Source of the DNA: Deltaproteobacteria bacterium
GTDB taxonomy: Bacteria; Myxococcota_A; UBA796; SXON01
Assembly (NCBI GenBank): GCA_947445035.1
Contig: CANFCK010000001.1
Coordinates: forward strand, 591,146 to 655,145
Reading direction: 5' to 3'
DNA length: 64,000 nt
In this document: positions 38,445 to 47,989 of the stretch, in pieces
Layout: the number at the start of each line of letters is the position of its first letter
How positions within the stretch are numbered: the first letter of the stretch is position 1
The notes under the pieces: model-generated
Database searches by the model: none
Seen by the model: the letters and a program-made list of their open reading frames with translations, nothing else
What the model was told of the DNA's origin: nothing
Translations under genes and position numbers: made by a program

Positions 38445-38469
38445 CCCTCGCCCCCGAATTGGAGCCCCG

Positions 38470-39660
38470 ATGTTCGACACCGCCCGGCCTGCCGTCCAGA
38501 GCACCCTCGATGCGATCCGGGAGGCCGGCACCTGGAAGAAAGAGCGGGTGATCCTCTCCGCGCAGGACGCCACCATCCGCGTGGCGTCGGGCCAGGAGGT
38601 GCTGAACTTCTGCGCCAACAACTACCTGGGCCTCGCGGACCATCCCGAGCTCATCGCCGCGGCGACGGCCGCGCTCGACAGTCACGGCCTGGGCCTGGCC
38701 AGCGTGCGCTTCATCTGCGGCACCCAAGACATCCACAAGGAGCTGGAGGCCTCGGTCTCGCGTTTCCTCGGCACCGACGACACCATTCTGTACAGCTCGT
38801 GTTTCGACGCGAATGGCGGGCTGTTCGAGACCCTCTGCGGCGAAGGCGACGCCATCATTTCCGACGAGCTCAACCACGCCAGCATCATCGACGGCATCCG
38901 GCTCGCCAAAGCTGAGCGGCTCCGGTACAAACACCTCGATCTCGCGGACCTCGACGCGAAGTTGACCGAGTGCGCGGGCGCCCGCATCAAGCTGGTGGCG
39001 ACCGACGGCGTCTTCTCCATGGACGGGGACATCGCGCCGCTGGACCAGATCTGCGACATCGCCGAGAAGCATGGCGCGTTGGTGATGGTGGACGACAGCC
39101 ACGCCACCGGGTTTGTGGGGAAAACCGGCCGCGGCAGCATCGAACATTGCGGGGTGATGGGTCGGGTGGACGTCATCACCAGCACGCTCGGCAAGGCGCT
39201 CGGCGGCAGCCAAGGCGGCTTTACCAGCGGCCGTCGCGAGATCATCGAGCTGCTGCGCCAGAAGAGCCGTCCTTACCTGTTCTCCAACACCGTCGCGCCC
39301 CCGATCGTCGGCGCAGCCATCAAGGTGTTCGAACTCCTGTCAGCCAGCACCGAGCGTCGCGATCGGCTGGAGGCCAACACCTTGCACTTCCGCCGATCGA
39401 TGGTGGCGGCGGGGTTCCAGATTCGCCCCGGTGTGCACTCCATCTGCCCGCTGATGCTGGGCGACGCCCGACTGGCCAGCGAAATGGCCGACCGGATGTT
39501 GCAGAAGGGCATCTACGTGATCGGCTTCAGCTTTCCGGTGGTGCCGCGCGGGCAAGCGCGCATCCGCGTGCAGATCAGCGCGGCGCATACGACTGCGCAC
39601 ATCGACCAGGCAGTCCAGGCCTTTGCCGAGGTGGGGCGGGAGCTGGGCGTGCTTGGGTAG
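38470..39660 (+). CDS. kbl: 2-amino-3-ketobutyrate coenzyme A ligase
   Basis: A 396-residue alpha-oxoamine synthase family PLP enzyme. [55 protein letters not shown] and the Schiff-base lysine in [13 protein letters not shown] match Kbl better than ALA or biotin synthases. It converts 2-amino-3-oxobutyrate to glycine and acetyl-CoA, completing the Tdh route for threonine catabolism. ATG 38470 has GGAG four bases upstream. A remnant and an inverted repeat separate it from the flavoprotein. Confidence 0.92.
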   Translation: MFDTARPAVQSTLDAIREAGTWKKERVILSAQDATIRVASGQEVLNFCANNYLGLADHPELIAAATAALDSHGLGLASVRFICGTQDIHKELEASVSRFLGTDDTILYSSCFDANGGLFETLCGEGDAIISDELNHASIIDGIRLAKAERLRYKHLDLADLDAKLTECAGARIKLVATDGVFSMDGDIAPLDQICDIAEKHGALVMVDDSHATGFVGKTGRGSIEHCGVMGRVDVITSTLGKALGGSQGGFTSGRREIIELLRQKSRPYLFSNTVAPPIVGAAIKVFELLSASTERRDRLEANTLHFRRSMVAAGFQIRPGVHSICPLMLGDARLASEMADRMLQKGIYVIGFSFPVVPRGQARIRVQISAAHTTAHIDQAVQAFAEVGRELGVLG

Positions 39661-39796
39661 GCGCGCGCCGCCCGGGTCATGGTCGGTCATGCCGGCCAAA
39701 ACGCGACTGGGCAATACTGCCGGGACGGGACAATCAGGGGAGGATGGCATGTGTTCGGCGTAGCATGCCGCGGCTGCGCCCCCGCGGGGCCGCGCG

Positions 39797-41608
39797 CTAC
39801 GGCAGCGCGCTGATGTAGCCGGAGTCGCCCGGATAGCAGTCAGCACAATCCGCCGGGGCCCCGAAAATGAGTGTTGCGCCGGCCTCCACGGTGATGGACG
39901 GCGTGTAGTTCGAGCACGGCGGGGGACTGTCGCTGCAGGCGTTCAGGTGGCGGAAGTACACCGTTTGCTCGGCGCCCGACACCACGCTCTCCGAGATGCT
40001 GCGGTCCTCCACGTTGGGCCGCTGCTGGACGAACAGCTCGAAGTCGCCGCTGGTGGTGGTGTTGTCGGTGAAGCGGTTGCCCCAGATGTGGTTTGCCCAC
40101 CCAGCCTGGCCAGCCTCGGTGATCAGGAAGGCGTCGGGGTAGTGGTAGCCGGGCCGCTGAAAGGGGTCGTACCAGCCGGTCGGATCGGCAGCGGCGTTGT
40201 ACGCCACCACCTCGTTCCGGGCGATGTCGTTCCGCACGCCCGACACCATCATGGAGCCGTTGCGCATCTGGAGAAAGCGATTGTCGCTCACCGAGCCGTC
40301 GCTCAAGCCCGCGAGGCTAAGCTCGGGGTTCGGCTCGTAGCTGAAGCCAGCGAACTTCACTGCGCCGTTGCCCACGCGATCAAAGGTGTTGTCCACGATC
40401 GCGGTGCCGCTGGCATCGCCCAATACATACACGGCGTGGTCGTAGATGGTGGTGAAGGTGCTCCCGCTCACGCTCAGCGAAAATCCGTCGGCCGACATCA
40501 CGATCCCCTGAACAAAGCCGGTGAACGTGCTGTTCTCCACCACGGTGGGCCCGTATGCGTAGGCGCGCCGGATGCCACTGTGGAAGTCCATTCCGGGTGA
40601 GGAGCCCCGCTCGGCTGAGATGGCGTCGTACAATGCAACGGTCGCCGCCTCGGGGTCGGCCACTTCGGGGGCCGGCAGCGCCCCCTCGAAGCTCGAGTTG
40701 GCGACCGTGAGGAGCCCCACCGCGCTGATGGCGCTGCCGTTCACCCGCTCAAAGTTACAGCCATCGAAGGTGGCGTGGTTCGCGCCCCCGTTGAGGCCCA
40801 CCATCGCGGCGCCCCACTGGCCAGTGAAGTACAACGAAGCGTCCTGTTCGTGCAGGGAGCGCGCCGCCTCGGTGAAGGTGGCGCTCTCGGCGTCGCCGCG
40901 GAAGGTGAGCCCCTCCACCCGCACATCGGTGGCGCTGCTGTCGATGAGCAGGAACACTCGCCCGTGGTGCACGCCGTCGGCGCCCGGTCCGCTTGCGGTG
41001 AGCACGGGCACCGCGCCGTCGACCGCGCGCCGGATCGTGACGCTGTCGCGTCGCACAAACAGCTTGGGCAGCAGCGGCGTCTGGTAGAAATCTTCCGGCG
41101 GCACCGATGCGTGCGGCGCGTTCAGGCCAGTGAAGTCGTAGGTGCCATCGGGCACCAGAACGGCCACCGTGCTGGCGGAGAGGGCATTGACAGCCACGAA
41201 GGCCCACTGAAGCTGCTCCGCCCGCGCCACGGGATCGGTGAGCGCGTCGTCGCGCAGCGCCGCGGGCATGGTCGCGATCGCGGCGTCGAGCTCGGCGCGG
41301 CTGGTGGCGTCGAGGTCCTGCGCCCAGAAGCGGTCTGCACAGAGGGTCACGCTGGCCTCGGACTCCGGCACGCAGTCGTCTGGCGCCGGCCCGGTGTCCA
41401 CGGCAGTGTCTTCGCCAGTGTCTGCGCCGGAGTCATCAGCGGTGTCATCGGGAGGGGCGGTGTCGGCGCTGGTGTCGCCGCCCGTGTCCGCCTTGGGGTC
41501 TGGCGCGGTGTCGGCCGTGGGCTCGCAGCCCGCGAGGCTGGCGGTGGTGAGGAGGAGGGCAGCGCAGATGCGCGCGGGAGAGCGGCGGAGCGTCATCCGG
41601 TCCATCAT
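39797..41608 (-). CDS. right-handed beta-helix lipoprotein
   Basis: A 603-residue lipoprotein. The signal ends SLAGC (Cys28), followed by an Asp/Thr/Ala-rich tether (30-~75). The rest has irregular ~25-residue rungs with short strands and Asn/Gly turns (FDGCNFERVNGSAISAVG, VENSTFTGFVQGIVMSADG, IVDNTFDRVGNGAVKF) typical of pectate-lyase-like beta helices. It ends with a Cys-rich segment (CSDSPPPCSNY, CADCYPGDSG). Such lipoproteins often bind or cut polysaccharide, but no catalytic residue can be assigned. Confidence 0.8.
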   Translation of the reverse strand: MMDRMTLRRSPARICAALLLTTASLAGCEPTADTAPDPKADTGGDTSADTAPPDDTADDSGADTGEDTAVDTGPAPDDCVPESEASVTLCADRFWAQDLDATSRAELDAAIATMPAALRDDALTDPVARAEQLQWAFVAVNALSASTVAVLVPDGTYDFTGLNAPHASVPPEDFYQTPLLPKLFVRRDSVTIRRAVDGAVPVLTASGPGADGVHHGRVFLLIDSSATDVRVEGLTFRGDAESATFTEAARSLHEQDASLYFTGQWGAAMVGLNGGANHATFDGCNFERVNGSAISAVGLLTVANSSFEGALPAPEVADPEAATVALYDAISAERGSSPGMDFHSGIRRAYAYGPTVVENSTFTGFVQGIVMSADGFSLSVSGSTFTTIYDHAVYVLGDASGTAIVDNTFDRVGNGAVKFAGFSYEPNPELSLAGLSDGSVSDNRFLQMRNGSMMVSGVRNDIARNEVVAYNAAADPTGWYDPFQRPGYHYPDAFLITEAGQAGWANHIWGNRFTDNTTTSGDFELFVQQRPNVEDRSISESVVSGAEQTVYFRHLNACSDSPPPCSNYTPSITVEAGATLIFGAPADCADCYPGDSGYISALP

Positions 41609-41678
41609 GCCATAGCCGAGCCGCCGGGAGGCGGCAGCCGCCCCCGTGAGCGGCTGAAACAGCTGCGCCCTTGGCCCC

Positions 41679-43124
41679 TCAAACCCCCCGATACATCGCT
41701 ACGATCTGTGCCTTGTCGTCTAGCCGTTCCCACACGGTGTCGAGCACCCACCGCGAAAAACGCTCGATCACCGCGACGTCGTCGGGCCCCACGCCCAGGC
41801 CGAAGCGCACGCGGTCCGCCACCTCGGCGACGTCGTCAAAGCCGTGTACTTCCACTGGCGACAGCGCTTTGAGTACCGGCGCCGCTCGCCTCGCCAACCC
41901 CGCCGCATCTTCTCCAGGTCGAACATGGACTCCGGCGTCGCCGAGCGCGATCTCCACCAGGCGCCAACACTGGTCGATGCGGGTGCTGGGGGCCACGTCC
42001 CACAACGGATCGCGGAGATGTCGAATCACGAACAGCCTTTTCAGCGGGCGATAGGCCAAGAGCGCGCCGATCAGCGCCAGGATGGCGACGGTGATGAGCG
42101 AACACAGCGTCCCGGCCGCTTCCTTGGCGGCCTCGCCCATCTTCTTCATCATCTCCTTGACCCGCTCGGAGGTCTCGGACTCGGGCTCACCCTCGTTGGG
42201 CTTGCCATTGCGCTCGTTGGGATCGCCCTGTTTGCCCGCCCGATCGGACTTGTTGAGCTCCTGCTGCGTGGGCTGGCGCTCCCCCTCGCCCGTGGCGGCC
42301 GTCGTCTCAGGGCCGTGTTCGTCCGGGGCGCCGGTCCTCCACAGATAAGGCGCCACCAGGGCCGTAGCGCCGGCCACCGCCACCGCCAGGGCCAAGAGCG
42401 CGACCAGCCCGCCGATGGTCAGCCGCGGCCGGGACACCCCGCGCTCCTCCATCTTGGGCGTCAGCGGAGCGGTCGGACCGCGCTTCCAGGTGGCAAGGCG
42501 GTGGGTTTCCCGCGTCACCAGATACAGGAGGAAAAGCCCGACCGAGGGGACGAACATCAACAGCGAGACCAGGTCCCAGATCTCGTGTTTGGCGCCGGAC
42601 TCCCACGCGCCGATGCCGACCTCGCTCTCGATCCACACCAGGCAGGCGCCGACGGTCCACACCATCGGCAGCCAGGTGGACCAGAGGGCGCGGTTGGTTT
42701 CGAGGCTCCACAAGCCTCCGGTCATCGCGACCGGGCCGAGGAAGACCACCCCGATCACGAAGGCGGCGACGATGTCGTTGTTCATCAGCGCGTAGCCGCC
42801 GGCGAGGATCACCAGGAAGAAGAGCGCCCACATCAGCGCGCCGAGGGTGACCAGAACCCAACTACGCACCCCCAAAAACGCGCAGAGTTGGCCGAGGAGG
42901 ACCCCACCCACGGTCGCGAGGCCGAACGCGGTGAGGAAGGCGACGTCGTCCCCGCCGATCGAGTTGGTCATCGCGATCGCGATCGCGAAGATGCCGTAGG
43001 CGTACAGCACCCAGGCCCAGTAGACGGCCATCGGCACCAGGGCTTCTTTGACCTGACCCCACAGCGTCAGCGAAGAACGCACATCCAGCGCGCCGTGCCA
43101 GCCGGTGCCCGCCGCCGCGCTCAT
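41679..43124 (-). CDS. multi-spanning membrane protein of MoxR operon (DUF4129-like C-terminus)
   Basis: A 481-residue protein. About eight hydrophobic segments (residues ~25-190 and ~235-255) are separated by a charged Glu/Lys/Asn-rich region (~260-330: PTQQELNKSD, NERNGKPNEGE), then another transmembrane segment at ~345 and a soluble C-terminal part (RLVEIALGDAGVHVRPGEDAAGLARR...) resembling the DUF4129 tail of MoxR-operon proteins. Its start overlaps the DUF58 stop (ATGA). Function is unknown. Confidence 0.7.
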   Translation of the reverse strand: MSAAAGTGWHGALDVRSSLTLWGQVKEALVPMAVYWAWVLYAYGIFAIAIAMTNSIGGDDVAFLTAFGLATVGGVLLGQLCAFLGVRSWVLVTLGALMWALFFLVILAGGYALMNNDIVAAFVIGVVFLGPVAMTGGLWSLETNRALWSTWLPMVWTVGACLVWIESEVGIGAWESGAKHEIWDLVSLLMFVPSVGLFLLYLVTRETHRLATWKRGPTAPLTPKMEERGVSRPRLTIGGLVALLALAVAVAGATALVAPYLWRTGAPDEHGPETTAATGEGERQPTQQELNKSDRAGKQGDPNERNGKPNEGEPESETSERVKEMMKKMGEAAKEAAGTLCSLITVAILALIGALLAYRPLKRLFVIRHLRDPLWDVAPSTRIDQCWRLVEIALGDAGVHVRPGEDAAGLARRAAPVLKALSPVEVHGFDDVAEVADRVRFGLGVGPDDVAVIERFSRWVLDTVWERLDDKAQIVAMYRGV

Positions 43125-44848
43125 GCGGCCTTCCCGCCGTTGTACTTGGCGTGTCCCGTCGTGACGCCGACGAGCTTATGGGTGCCCTGGCCGGTCTCCA
43201 GTCGGTAGACCGTGTCGCCGCGAGCCAGAAGCTGCCGGTACACGCGAGCGCCGTCTTGGGTCGCGATGGCGCGGAGGCGTTTGCGGGCGGCGAGGCGACC
43301 GGCTTGCTCGCGGAAGATCTTGAGCTGGGCGAAGAAGCCGTTTTCGTCGCTCCCCACCGGGTACGGCAGGCGGAAGAACCACAAGAACGCGCGGGTCGGC
43401 GAGCCGGCCAACGCTTCGAGCAGGCTCGGTTCTTTGCCCATGAGCCCACGTTCAGGAGGCAGGTAGATCCACGTCAGCGACTCCCCATCGAATCCGCCCG
43501 GAGGCGGGCTCTGGAAGCGGCTGGACACCACGACGCCATGCGTCTGGTCGCCCCCTTCTTTGAGCAGCCCTGGGATGTCCCAGCGGCCTTGCCAGATGGC
43601 GCGCGCACCCAGGTCCTGCCACAGCACATGACCACCCTTCTGGCAGGCCTGCGACTCGACCTTCAGCTCCCCGTCGTTGTCGCGCGCCGCGCAAACGAGG
43701 GTCACGCGATCCCCGCGCTCCACCAGCTCCTTGGCCAACGAAATCCAGGTTTCGACGAGCTTGTCCAGCACCTCCTCCACCCCCACCGCGTCGTCGAGCA
43801 TGCGGCCGGCCGGCAGGTAGCTGTCGAGCACCAAAAGCACGTTCTTGGTGCTGATCTCGCGGGTTTCGGGCGTACGAAGCTGAATCTGGCCGGTCTTGAC
43901 CGACAGTTTCCAGTGGATGCGGCGGGTGTCGTCGCCCGATTGGTAGTCGCGAAAGCGGAAGTGGTCCTCGGTGGGAAAACGGTGGGGGCGGGTGAGGATG
44001 TCGGGGCGCTCGAGCTTGCTGCGCGGCGGTTCGAGGATTTGCAGATGGCGAAAGCGGGGGAGGATCTTCAATTCGGCCGTCGCCATCGATGCGACAGAGA
44101 CGCGGGTGAAGCCGAGCGCGTCCTGAAAGTAGATGTGCGCGGGGCCCAGGCGGTACATGCCGCGGGGCGTGCGTCGCAAGCGTCCAGCGACCACCAGCTC
44201 TTCTTTTCGTGCGCCCGCACCGACGGCGTAGCGAGAGGTGGTGCCCAAGCGCGGCGGGAGCGGGTCCTTGATGAGCAAGAAGTACAAGGGCGGCACCGGC
44301 ACCCGTCGCAAGGTGAATCGTTCCTCGGCCACCTCGCCAGCCAGGATCACCGCCGGGGACATCTGCCGTTCGATGCTCGCGCGCTTGCGCAACTGGGCTT
44401 CGAATTGCGAGACGATGAAGCCGCTCAGGAAGGTGCTCAGCCCGAGCACACCGTAGAAGAGCATCAGCGCCAGGACCGCCACCATCGACAGGTCGGCCCA
44501 CTTGGCCCCGAGCGACAACACGATGAAGAACAGCCCAGTGATGAACACCGCCCAACCCCGCGAGGTCACGACGGACACATGCCGGTGCACCGTCGCCAGC
44601 GTGCTCCTGAGGTCCTGGCGGCCGTCGGCGCGCAGCAACTTCAGCTCGCGCCGGGTCTTCCAGATGACCCCGAACATCAGCATCAGAAAGCTGGGGGTGA
44701 TGAGCAGCGCCGCGATGGCCAGCAGAAACGGCGCGGTGTCGGCGACCTGGCTGACCTCGAAGAACAGCGCGCAGCAGAACGCCACCACAAACGGGAGCAC
44801 GAAGAGCCCCACGAAGTGAAAGACGATCCCCAGCGCGTGCCGGATCAT
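43121..44848 (-). CDS. DUF58 domain protein
   Basis: A 575-residue protein. Four hydrophobic segments are followed by the DUF58 domain: HFRFRDYQSGDDTRRIHWKL and the vWA-like FVLLVLDSYLPAG region. In MoxR systems the DUF58 partner binds the AAA+ ATPase. ATG 44848 overlaps the moxR stop (ATGA), and its own TGA overlaps the next gene, so the three form one operon. Confidence 0.85.
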   Translation of the reverse strand: MIRHALGIVFHFVGLFVLPFVVAFCCALFFEVSQVADTAPFLLAIAALLITPSFLMLMFGVIWKTRRELKLLRADGRQDLRSTLATVHRHVSVVTSRGWAVFITGLFFIVLSLGAKWADLSMVAVLALMLFYGVLGLSTFLSGFIVSQFEAQLRKRASIERQMSPAVILAGEVAEERFTLRRVPVPPLYFLLIKDPLPPRLGTTSRYAVGAGARKEELVVAGRLRRTPRGMYRLGPAHIYFQDALGFTRVSVASMATAELKILPRFRHLQILEPPRSKLERPDILTRPHRFPTEDHFRFRDYQSGDDTRRIHWKLSVKTGQIQLRTPETREISTKNVLLVLDSYLPAGRMLDDAVGVEEVLDKLVETWISLAKELVERGDRVTLVCAARDNDGELKVESQACQKGGHVLWQDLGARAIWQGRWDIPGLLKEGGDQTHGVVVSSRFQSPPPGGFDGESLTWIYLPPERGLMGKEPSLLEALAGSPTRAFLWFFRLPYPVGSDENGFFAQLKIFREQAGRLAARKRLRAIATQDGARVYRQLLARGDTVYRLETGQGTHKLVGVTTGHAKYNGGKAA

Positions 44849-45810
44849 GCCTGCGGCACCTTCTCCAGGATGCGGGAGACGTAGCTGTGGCCGGCCTCAT
44901 CGCCGGAGATGATCATGCGATGGGCCAGCACGTCCGGGGCCAAGGCGCGCACATCTTCGGGGGTGACGTAGTCGCGGGCCTGGGTCATCGCGTGCACCTG
45001 CGCCACTCGCGCCAACATCAGCACGGCCCGCGGAGAAGGTGGCGCCAACGCCACGGAATCACTTCGGATGTGGTCTGCCAGGCGCACGAGGTATCGTTTG
45101 ACCTCCTGGCTGATGAACACCCGGGTGGCGAGATTTTGCCACGACAAGAAGGTTTCCCGATCGACGACGGGCCGGACATCCTCGACCGGCGGGCGGGCGC
45201 CCAGGTGCACGTCGAGCATCTGCATCTCGGCGTCGGCCGCTGGAAATCCCATAGTGAGCTGGGCGGTGAAGCGGTCGAGCTGGGCTTGCGGCAGCACGTA
45301 GGTACCGTCGTGATCGAGCGGGTTCATCGTCGCCATGACCAAGAACGGCGGCGGCAGGCGGTGGGTGACCCCTTCGACGGTGACCTGACCCTCGGCCATG
45401 CTCTCCAGAAGTGCGCTCTGGGTCTTGGGCGTGGCGCGGTTCAGCTCGTCGGCCAGAAGCATGTTGCAGAAGACCGGCCCCGGCTGGAAAACGAACTGTT
45501 TTTGACGCAGGTCGAAGACGTTGGTCCCGGTGATGTCCATCGGCAACAGGTCGGGCGTGAACTGGATGCGTCGGAAATCCAGGGCGATCGAGGCGGCGAT
45601 CGCCCGCGCCAGCATTGTCTTGCCGGTGCCGGGGACATCCTTGAGCAACACATGCCCCCGCGCCAGGAGCACCACGAGGCACTTGAAGATGACGTCGTCT
45701 TTGCCGAGGATGACGGTGGCGGCCGAAGCTTTGACCGCGGCGAAGGTCTGGACGAACGCGTTGATCTCGGCGGTGAGCGCCGGATCGCGCGTCGGGGGGG
45801 CGTGCAGCAT
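44845..45810 (-). CDS. MoxR-family AAA+ ATPase
   Basis: A 321-residue ATPase. Walker A is LLKDVPGTGKTML, Walker B is LLADELNRATPKTQSALLE, sensor 1 is VMATMNPLDHDGTY. MoxR proteins act as chaperones for metallo- or complex assembly, with DUF58/vWA partners. I chose ATG 45810 (MLHAPPTRDP); a longer frame starts at 45864. It is divergent from the dam-like gene with a ~115-base gap. Confidence 0.88.
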   Translation of the reverse strand: MLHAPPTRDPALTAEINAFVQTFAAVKASAATVILGKDDVIFKCLVVLLARGHVLLKDVPGTGKTMLARAIAASIALDFRRIQFTPDLLPMDITGTNVFDLRQKQFVFQPGPVFCNMLLADELNRATPKTQSALLESMAEGQVTVEGVTHRLPPPFLVMATMNPLDHDGTYVLPQAQLDRFTAQLTMGFPAADAEMQMLDVHLGARPPVEDVRPVVDRETFLSWQNLATRVFISQEVKRYLVRLADHIRSDSVALAPPSPRAVLMLARVAQVHAMTQARDYVTPEDVRALAPDVLAHRMIISGDEAGHSYVSRILEKVPQA

Positions 45811-45874
45811 GGTCGGAACGTAGCGCGGCGACCCCGCTCGGCGGGCGCTCCGGTGCCGGCCCACCCTTCATGTA

Positions 45875-45903
45875 TTGCCTAAGCGATCTCTTGACGGTAC
45901 AAT
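45875..45903 (+). promoter_or_regulatory. sigma70-like promoter for the Dam-like gene
   Basis: TTGCCT (45875-45880) and TACAAT (45898-45903) are separated by 17 bases, matching 4/6 and 5/6 of the consensus. The gene starts 21 bases after the -10, so the leader would be about 15 bases and lacks a Shine-Dalgarno. Confidence 0.55.
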
Positions 45904-45924
45904 AGCTGTGCTCCCGCTGGTTCG

Positions 45925-46824
45925 ATGGCTGCCGCCGCTCCGCTGCTCTTGCTTGCGCCCTCGCGTTTTACGCTCCCACGCCCCTTCCTCAAGTGGGTCG
46001 GCGGAAAGGGCCAGCTTCTCGGTCGATTATTGTCGACGATGGCCGAGGCCGGCAACTTCCGCACCTACCACGAGCCCTTCGTCGGGGGTGGAGCGCTGTT
46101 CTTCGAGCTCCATCGGCAGGGCGCGCTTCGGAACGGCGCGGTGCTCTCCGATCGGAACCCCCACCTCATCGAGGTTTGGGAGGCCGTCCGCTCCGACGTG
46201 GATGGGCTGATCGAGCGCCTGGCCGAACATCGTGAGCGTCACGACGAGACCTACTATTACCGCGTGCGCGCCGAGGTTCCGGAGGATTCCACCCGTCGCG
46301 CCGCTCGGGTGATCTACCTCAACAAGACCTGCTTCAACGGCCTGTACCGCGAGAACAGTCGCGGGCGCTTCAACGTGCCGGTCGGCCGCTACACCGATCC
46401 GCCCATCCTCGACGAGGACAACCTCCGCGCTTGCTCCTTGGCGCTGGCCGACGTCAAGCTGGTCTGTCAGGGCTTCGAAGAGGCCGCCGCCGCTGTGGGT
46501 CGTCGCGACTTTGTCTACTTCGATCCTCCCTATGTCCCCGTCAGCAAGACCAGCGTGTTCACGTCGTACCAGAAGGGTGGCTTCGGTGAGGCCGACCAGC
46601 GCCGCCTGGCCCAGGTCTACACCGACCTTACGCAGAAAGACACCAAGGCGATGCTCAGCAATTCGTGGGCCGAGCTGGTGTTGGACTGCTACGGCGCCTT
46701 CACCATCCACGAGCTGAGCGCCTCGCGCAACCTCAACAGTCGCACCGACCGTCGGGGCGCGGTGTCTGAGGCGTTGATCGATAACTTCCAGCAGTTGCCC
46801 TCGGCCCGGAAGATCGCGGTTTAG
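45925..46824 (+). CDS. dam: Dam-family DNA adenine methylase
   Basis: A 299-residue D12-class N6-adenine methyltransferase. FLKWVGGKGQ (21-30) is the AdoMet motif, PFVGGGALFFEL motif I, and DPPYVP (200-205) motif IV. Substrate would be GATC or a related site; the target is not proven. No restriction enzyme gene flanks it, so it is an orphan methylase. The N-terminus has a 15-residue Ala/Leu-rich extension before the core. It is expressed from its own promoter and followed by a broken ATPase gene. Confidence 0.88.
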   Translation: MAAAAPLLLLAPSRFTLPRPFLKWVGGKGQLLGRLLSTMAEAGNFRTYHEPFVGGGALFFELHRQGALRNGAVLSDRNPHLIEVWEAVRSDVDGLIERLAEHRERHDETYYYRVRAEVPEDSTRRAARVIYLNKTCFNGLYRENSRGRFNVPVGRYTDPPILDEDNLRACSLALADVKLVCQGFEEAAAAVGRRDFVYFDPPYVPVSKTSVFTSYQKGGFGEADQRRLAQVYTDLTQKDTKAMLSNSWAELVLDCYGAFTIHELSASRNLNSRTDRRGAVSEALIDNFQQLPSARKIAV

Positions 46825-46866
46825 GCGCCACTGGCGCTCTCCCCCTTGATTTCAAATTCGTTGAAC

Positions 46867-47190
46867 ATGCATGTGATTCAACAGGCCGATCGCATTCTTG
46901 CCGGACGAATCACCGGTCCCCGGCTGACCGGAAAAACGACGCTCGCGCGGCAGAAGTGGCCGGAGCTGCGCTACCTGAACCTTGACGCCATCGAAATCCG
47001 GGGGGAGCTCCGCGGCACGCGCACCGCGAGTTGGGCCCGGGTGGTCGGCAACGCGGTCCTGGACCAAGCGCGGAAGGAGCCCGAGGTCTTCGAGAAGGTG
47101 AAATATGCTTACGCCGCTCGGGACATCTCGTTCTCGGTGCTGCTGGGCCGCTGTGCGTCAGCGCGGTCGTCAGCGCGAAACTCGCGCTGA
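46867..47190 (+). pseudogene. AAA_14/DUF4143-type ATPase remnant
   Basis: From ATG 46867 the frame reads ADRILAGRITGPRLTGKTTLARQ (split P-loop), then LNLDAIEIRGELRG and GNAVLDQARKEPEVFEKVKY, which look like the N-terminal ATPase part of AAA_14-DUF4143 proteins. The sequence is short of the full P-loop strand and ends at 47190 with unrelated residues (CASARSSARNSR) where the family would continue for ~300 residues. It looks like a truncated, decayed copy. It directly follows the methylase, but the link may be accidental. Confidence 0.5.
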
Positions 47191-47234
47191 CGTTCGGCGC
47201 TGGACTTTGCACGGCCCGTCCTCGGCCGGCCCGG

Positions 47235-47855
47235 TCACTCTTGAAAAGCCACCGGCGACCACGTCAACGTCGCGCCCGCACCGAACTGCGCCGCCGTGGT
47301 GTAGACGCCGTACCCGCGGAGCAAAAGCCGCGGCTCGTTCCAGCCCAGCGACAGCGCCGGCCCCCCCGCGAAGAGCGCGTCCGACGACAAGCGCGTGTCG
47401 CCCGAATCGTCGTGGGTGCCATGGGCGCCGAAGCCACGCAGCGTGCCGATGCCGCCGGCAGCGAAACTGAACTTCTGGTTCACAATCACCCCCTCCAGCA
47501 CCAGCTGCCCGCCGAGAGCGAGGTCGGGCGTCAGCTCGGAAACGTCGGTGGCGTAGGTATTGGAGAGGACGGGGCCGAGGGTGAAGAGCGCGGTCAGGCG
47601 GACGCGGTCGCGCTCAAACGCGAGCCCGAGGGTCATTGCCGGGAAAGCGCTGCCGACGTAGGCGGTGGCGGTCTCCCAGCCTTCTGCGGTCACGCACGTG
47701 GTGGTCTCTTCGGTGCCGAAGTCTTCGTCGAGGGGGTCGAGCTCGGTGGCGCTGGTCGTGGTGCAGACCGTCTCCGGCACGAAGGACAGCTCCGGGTAGG
47801 GCGTCCACGCCGCATCCACGCCGATGAGGAGCACGATCGCGGCCGGGGTTTCCAT
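47235..47855 (-). CDS. exported beta-barrel-like protein
   Basis: A 206-residue protein starting METPAAIVLLIGVDAAW, a weak signal peptide, then strand-rich sequence: YVGSAFPAMTLGLAFERDRVRLTALFTLG, LVLEGVIVNQKFSFAAGGIG, LLLRGYGVYTTAAQFGAGATLTW. Two cysteine pairs (CTTTS, TTTCVTAEG) could be periplasmic disulphides. It looks like a small outer-membrane barrel or periplasmic protein. No family name can be given. The start at 47855 is preferred to an upstream in-frame codon at 47921. Confidence 0.55.
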   Translation of the reverse strand: METPAAIVLLIGVDAAWTPYPELSFVPETVCTTTSATELDPLDEDFGTEETTTCVTAEGWETATAYVGSAFPAMTLGLAFERDRVRLTALFTLGPVLSNTYATDVSELTPDLALGGQLVLEGVIVNQKFSFAAGGIGTLRGFGAHGTHDDSGDTRLSSDALFAGGPALSLGWNEPRLLLRGYGVYTTAAQFGAGATLTWSPVAFQE

Positions 47856-47989
47856 GGGGTCGGATAACCCGCGAGGCATGCTCGACCTGACGCCACCCAC
47901 GCTCGCGCGGTGCTGCTTCATGCCGCTGGCTTCGACCGGAGCTGGTCAGCGGGCCCCGCCGGCGTTCACGAGGACCGCTCGCGAGTCAG

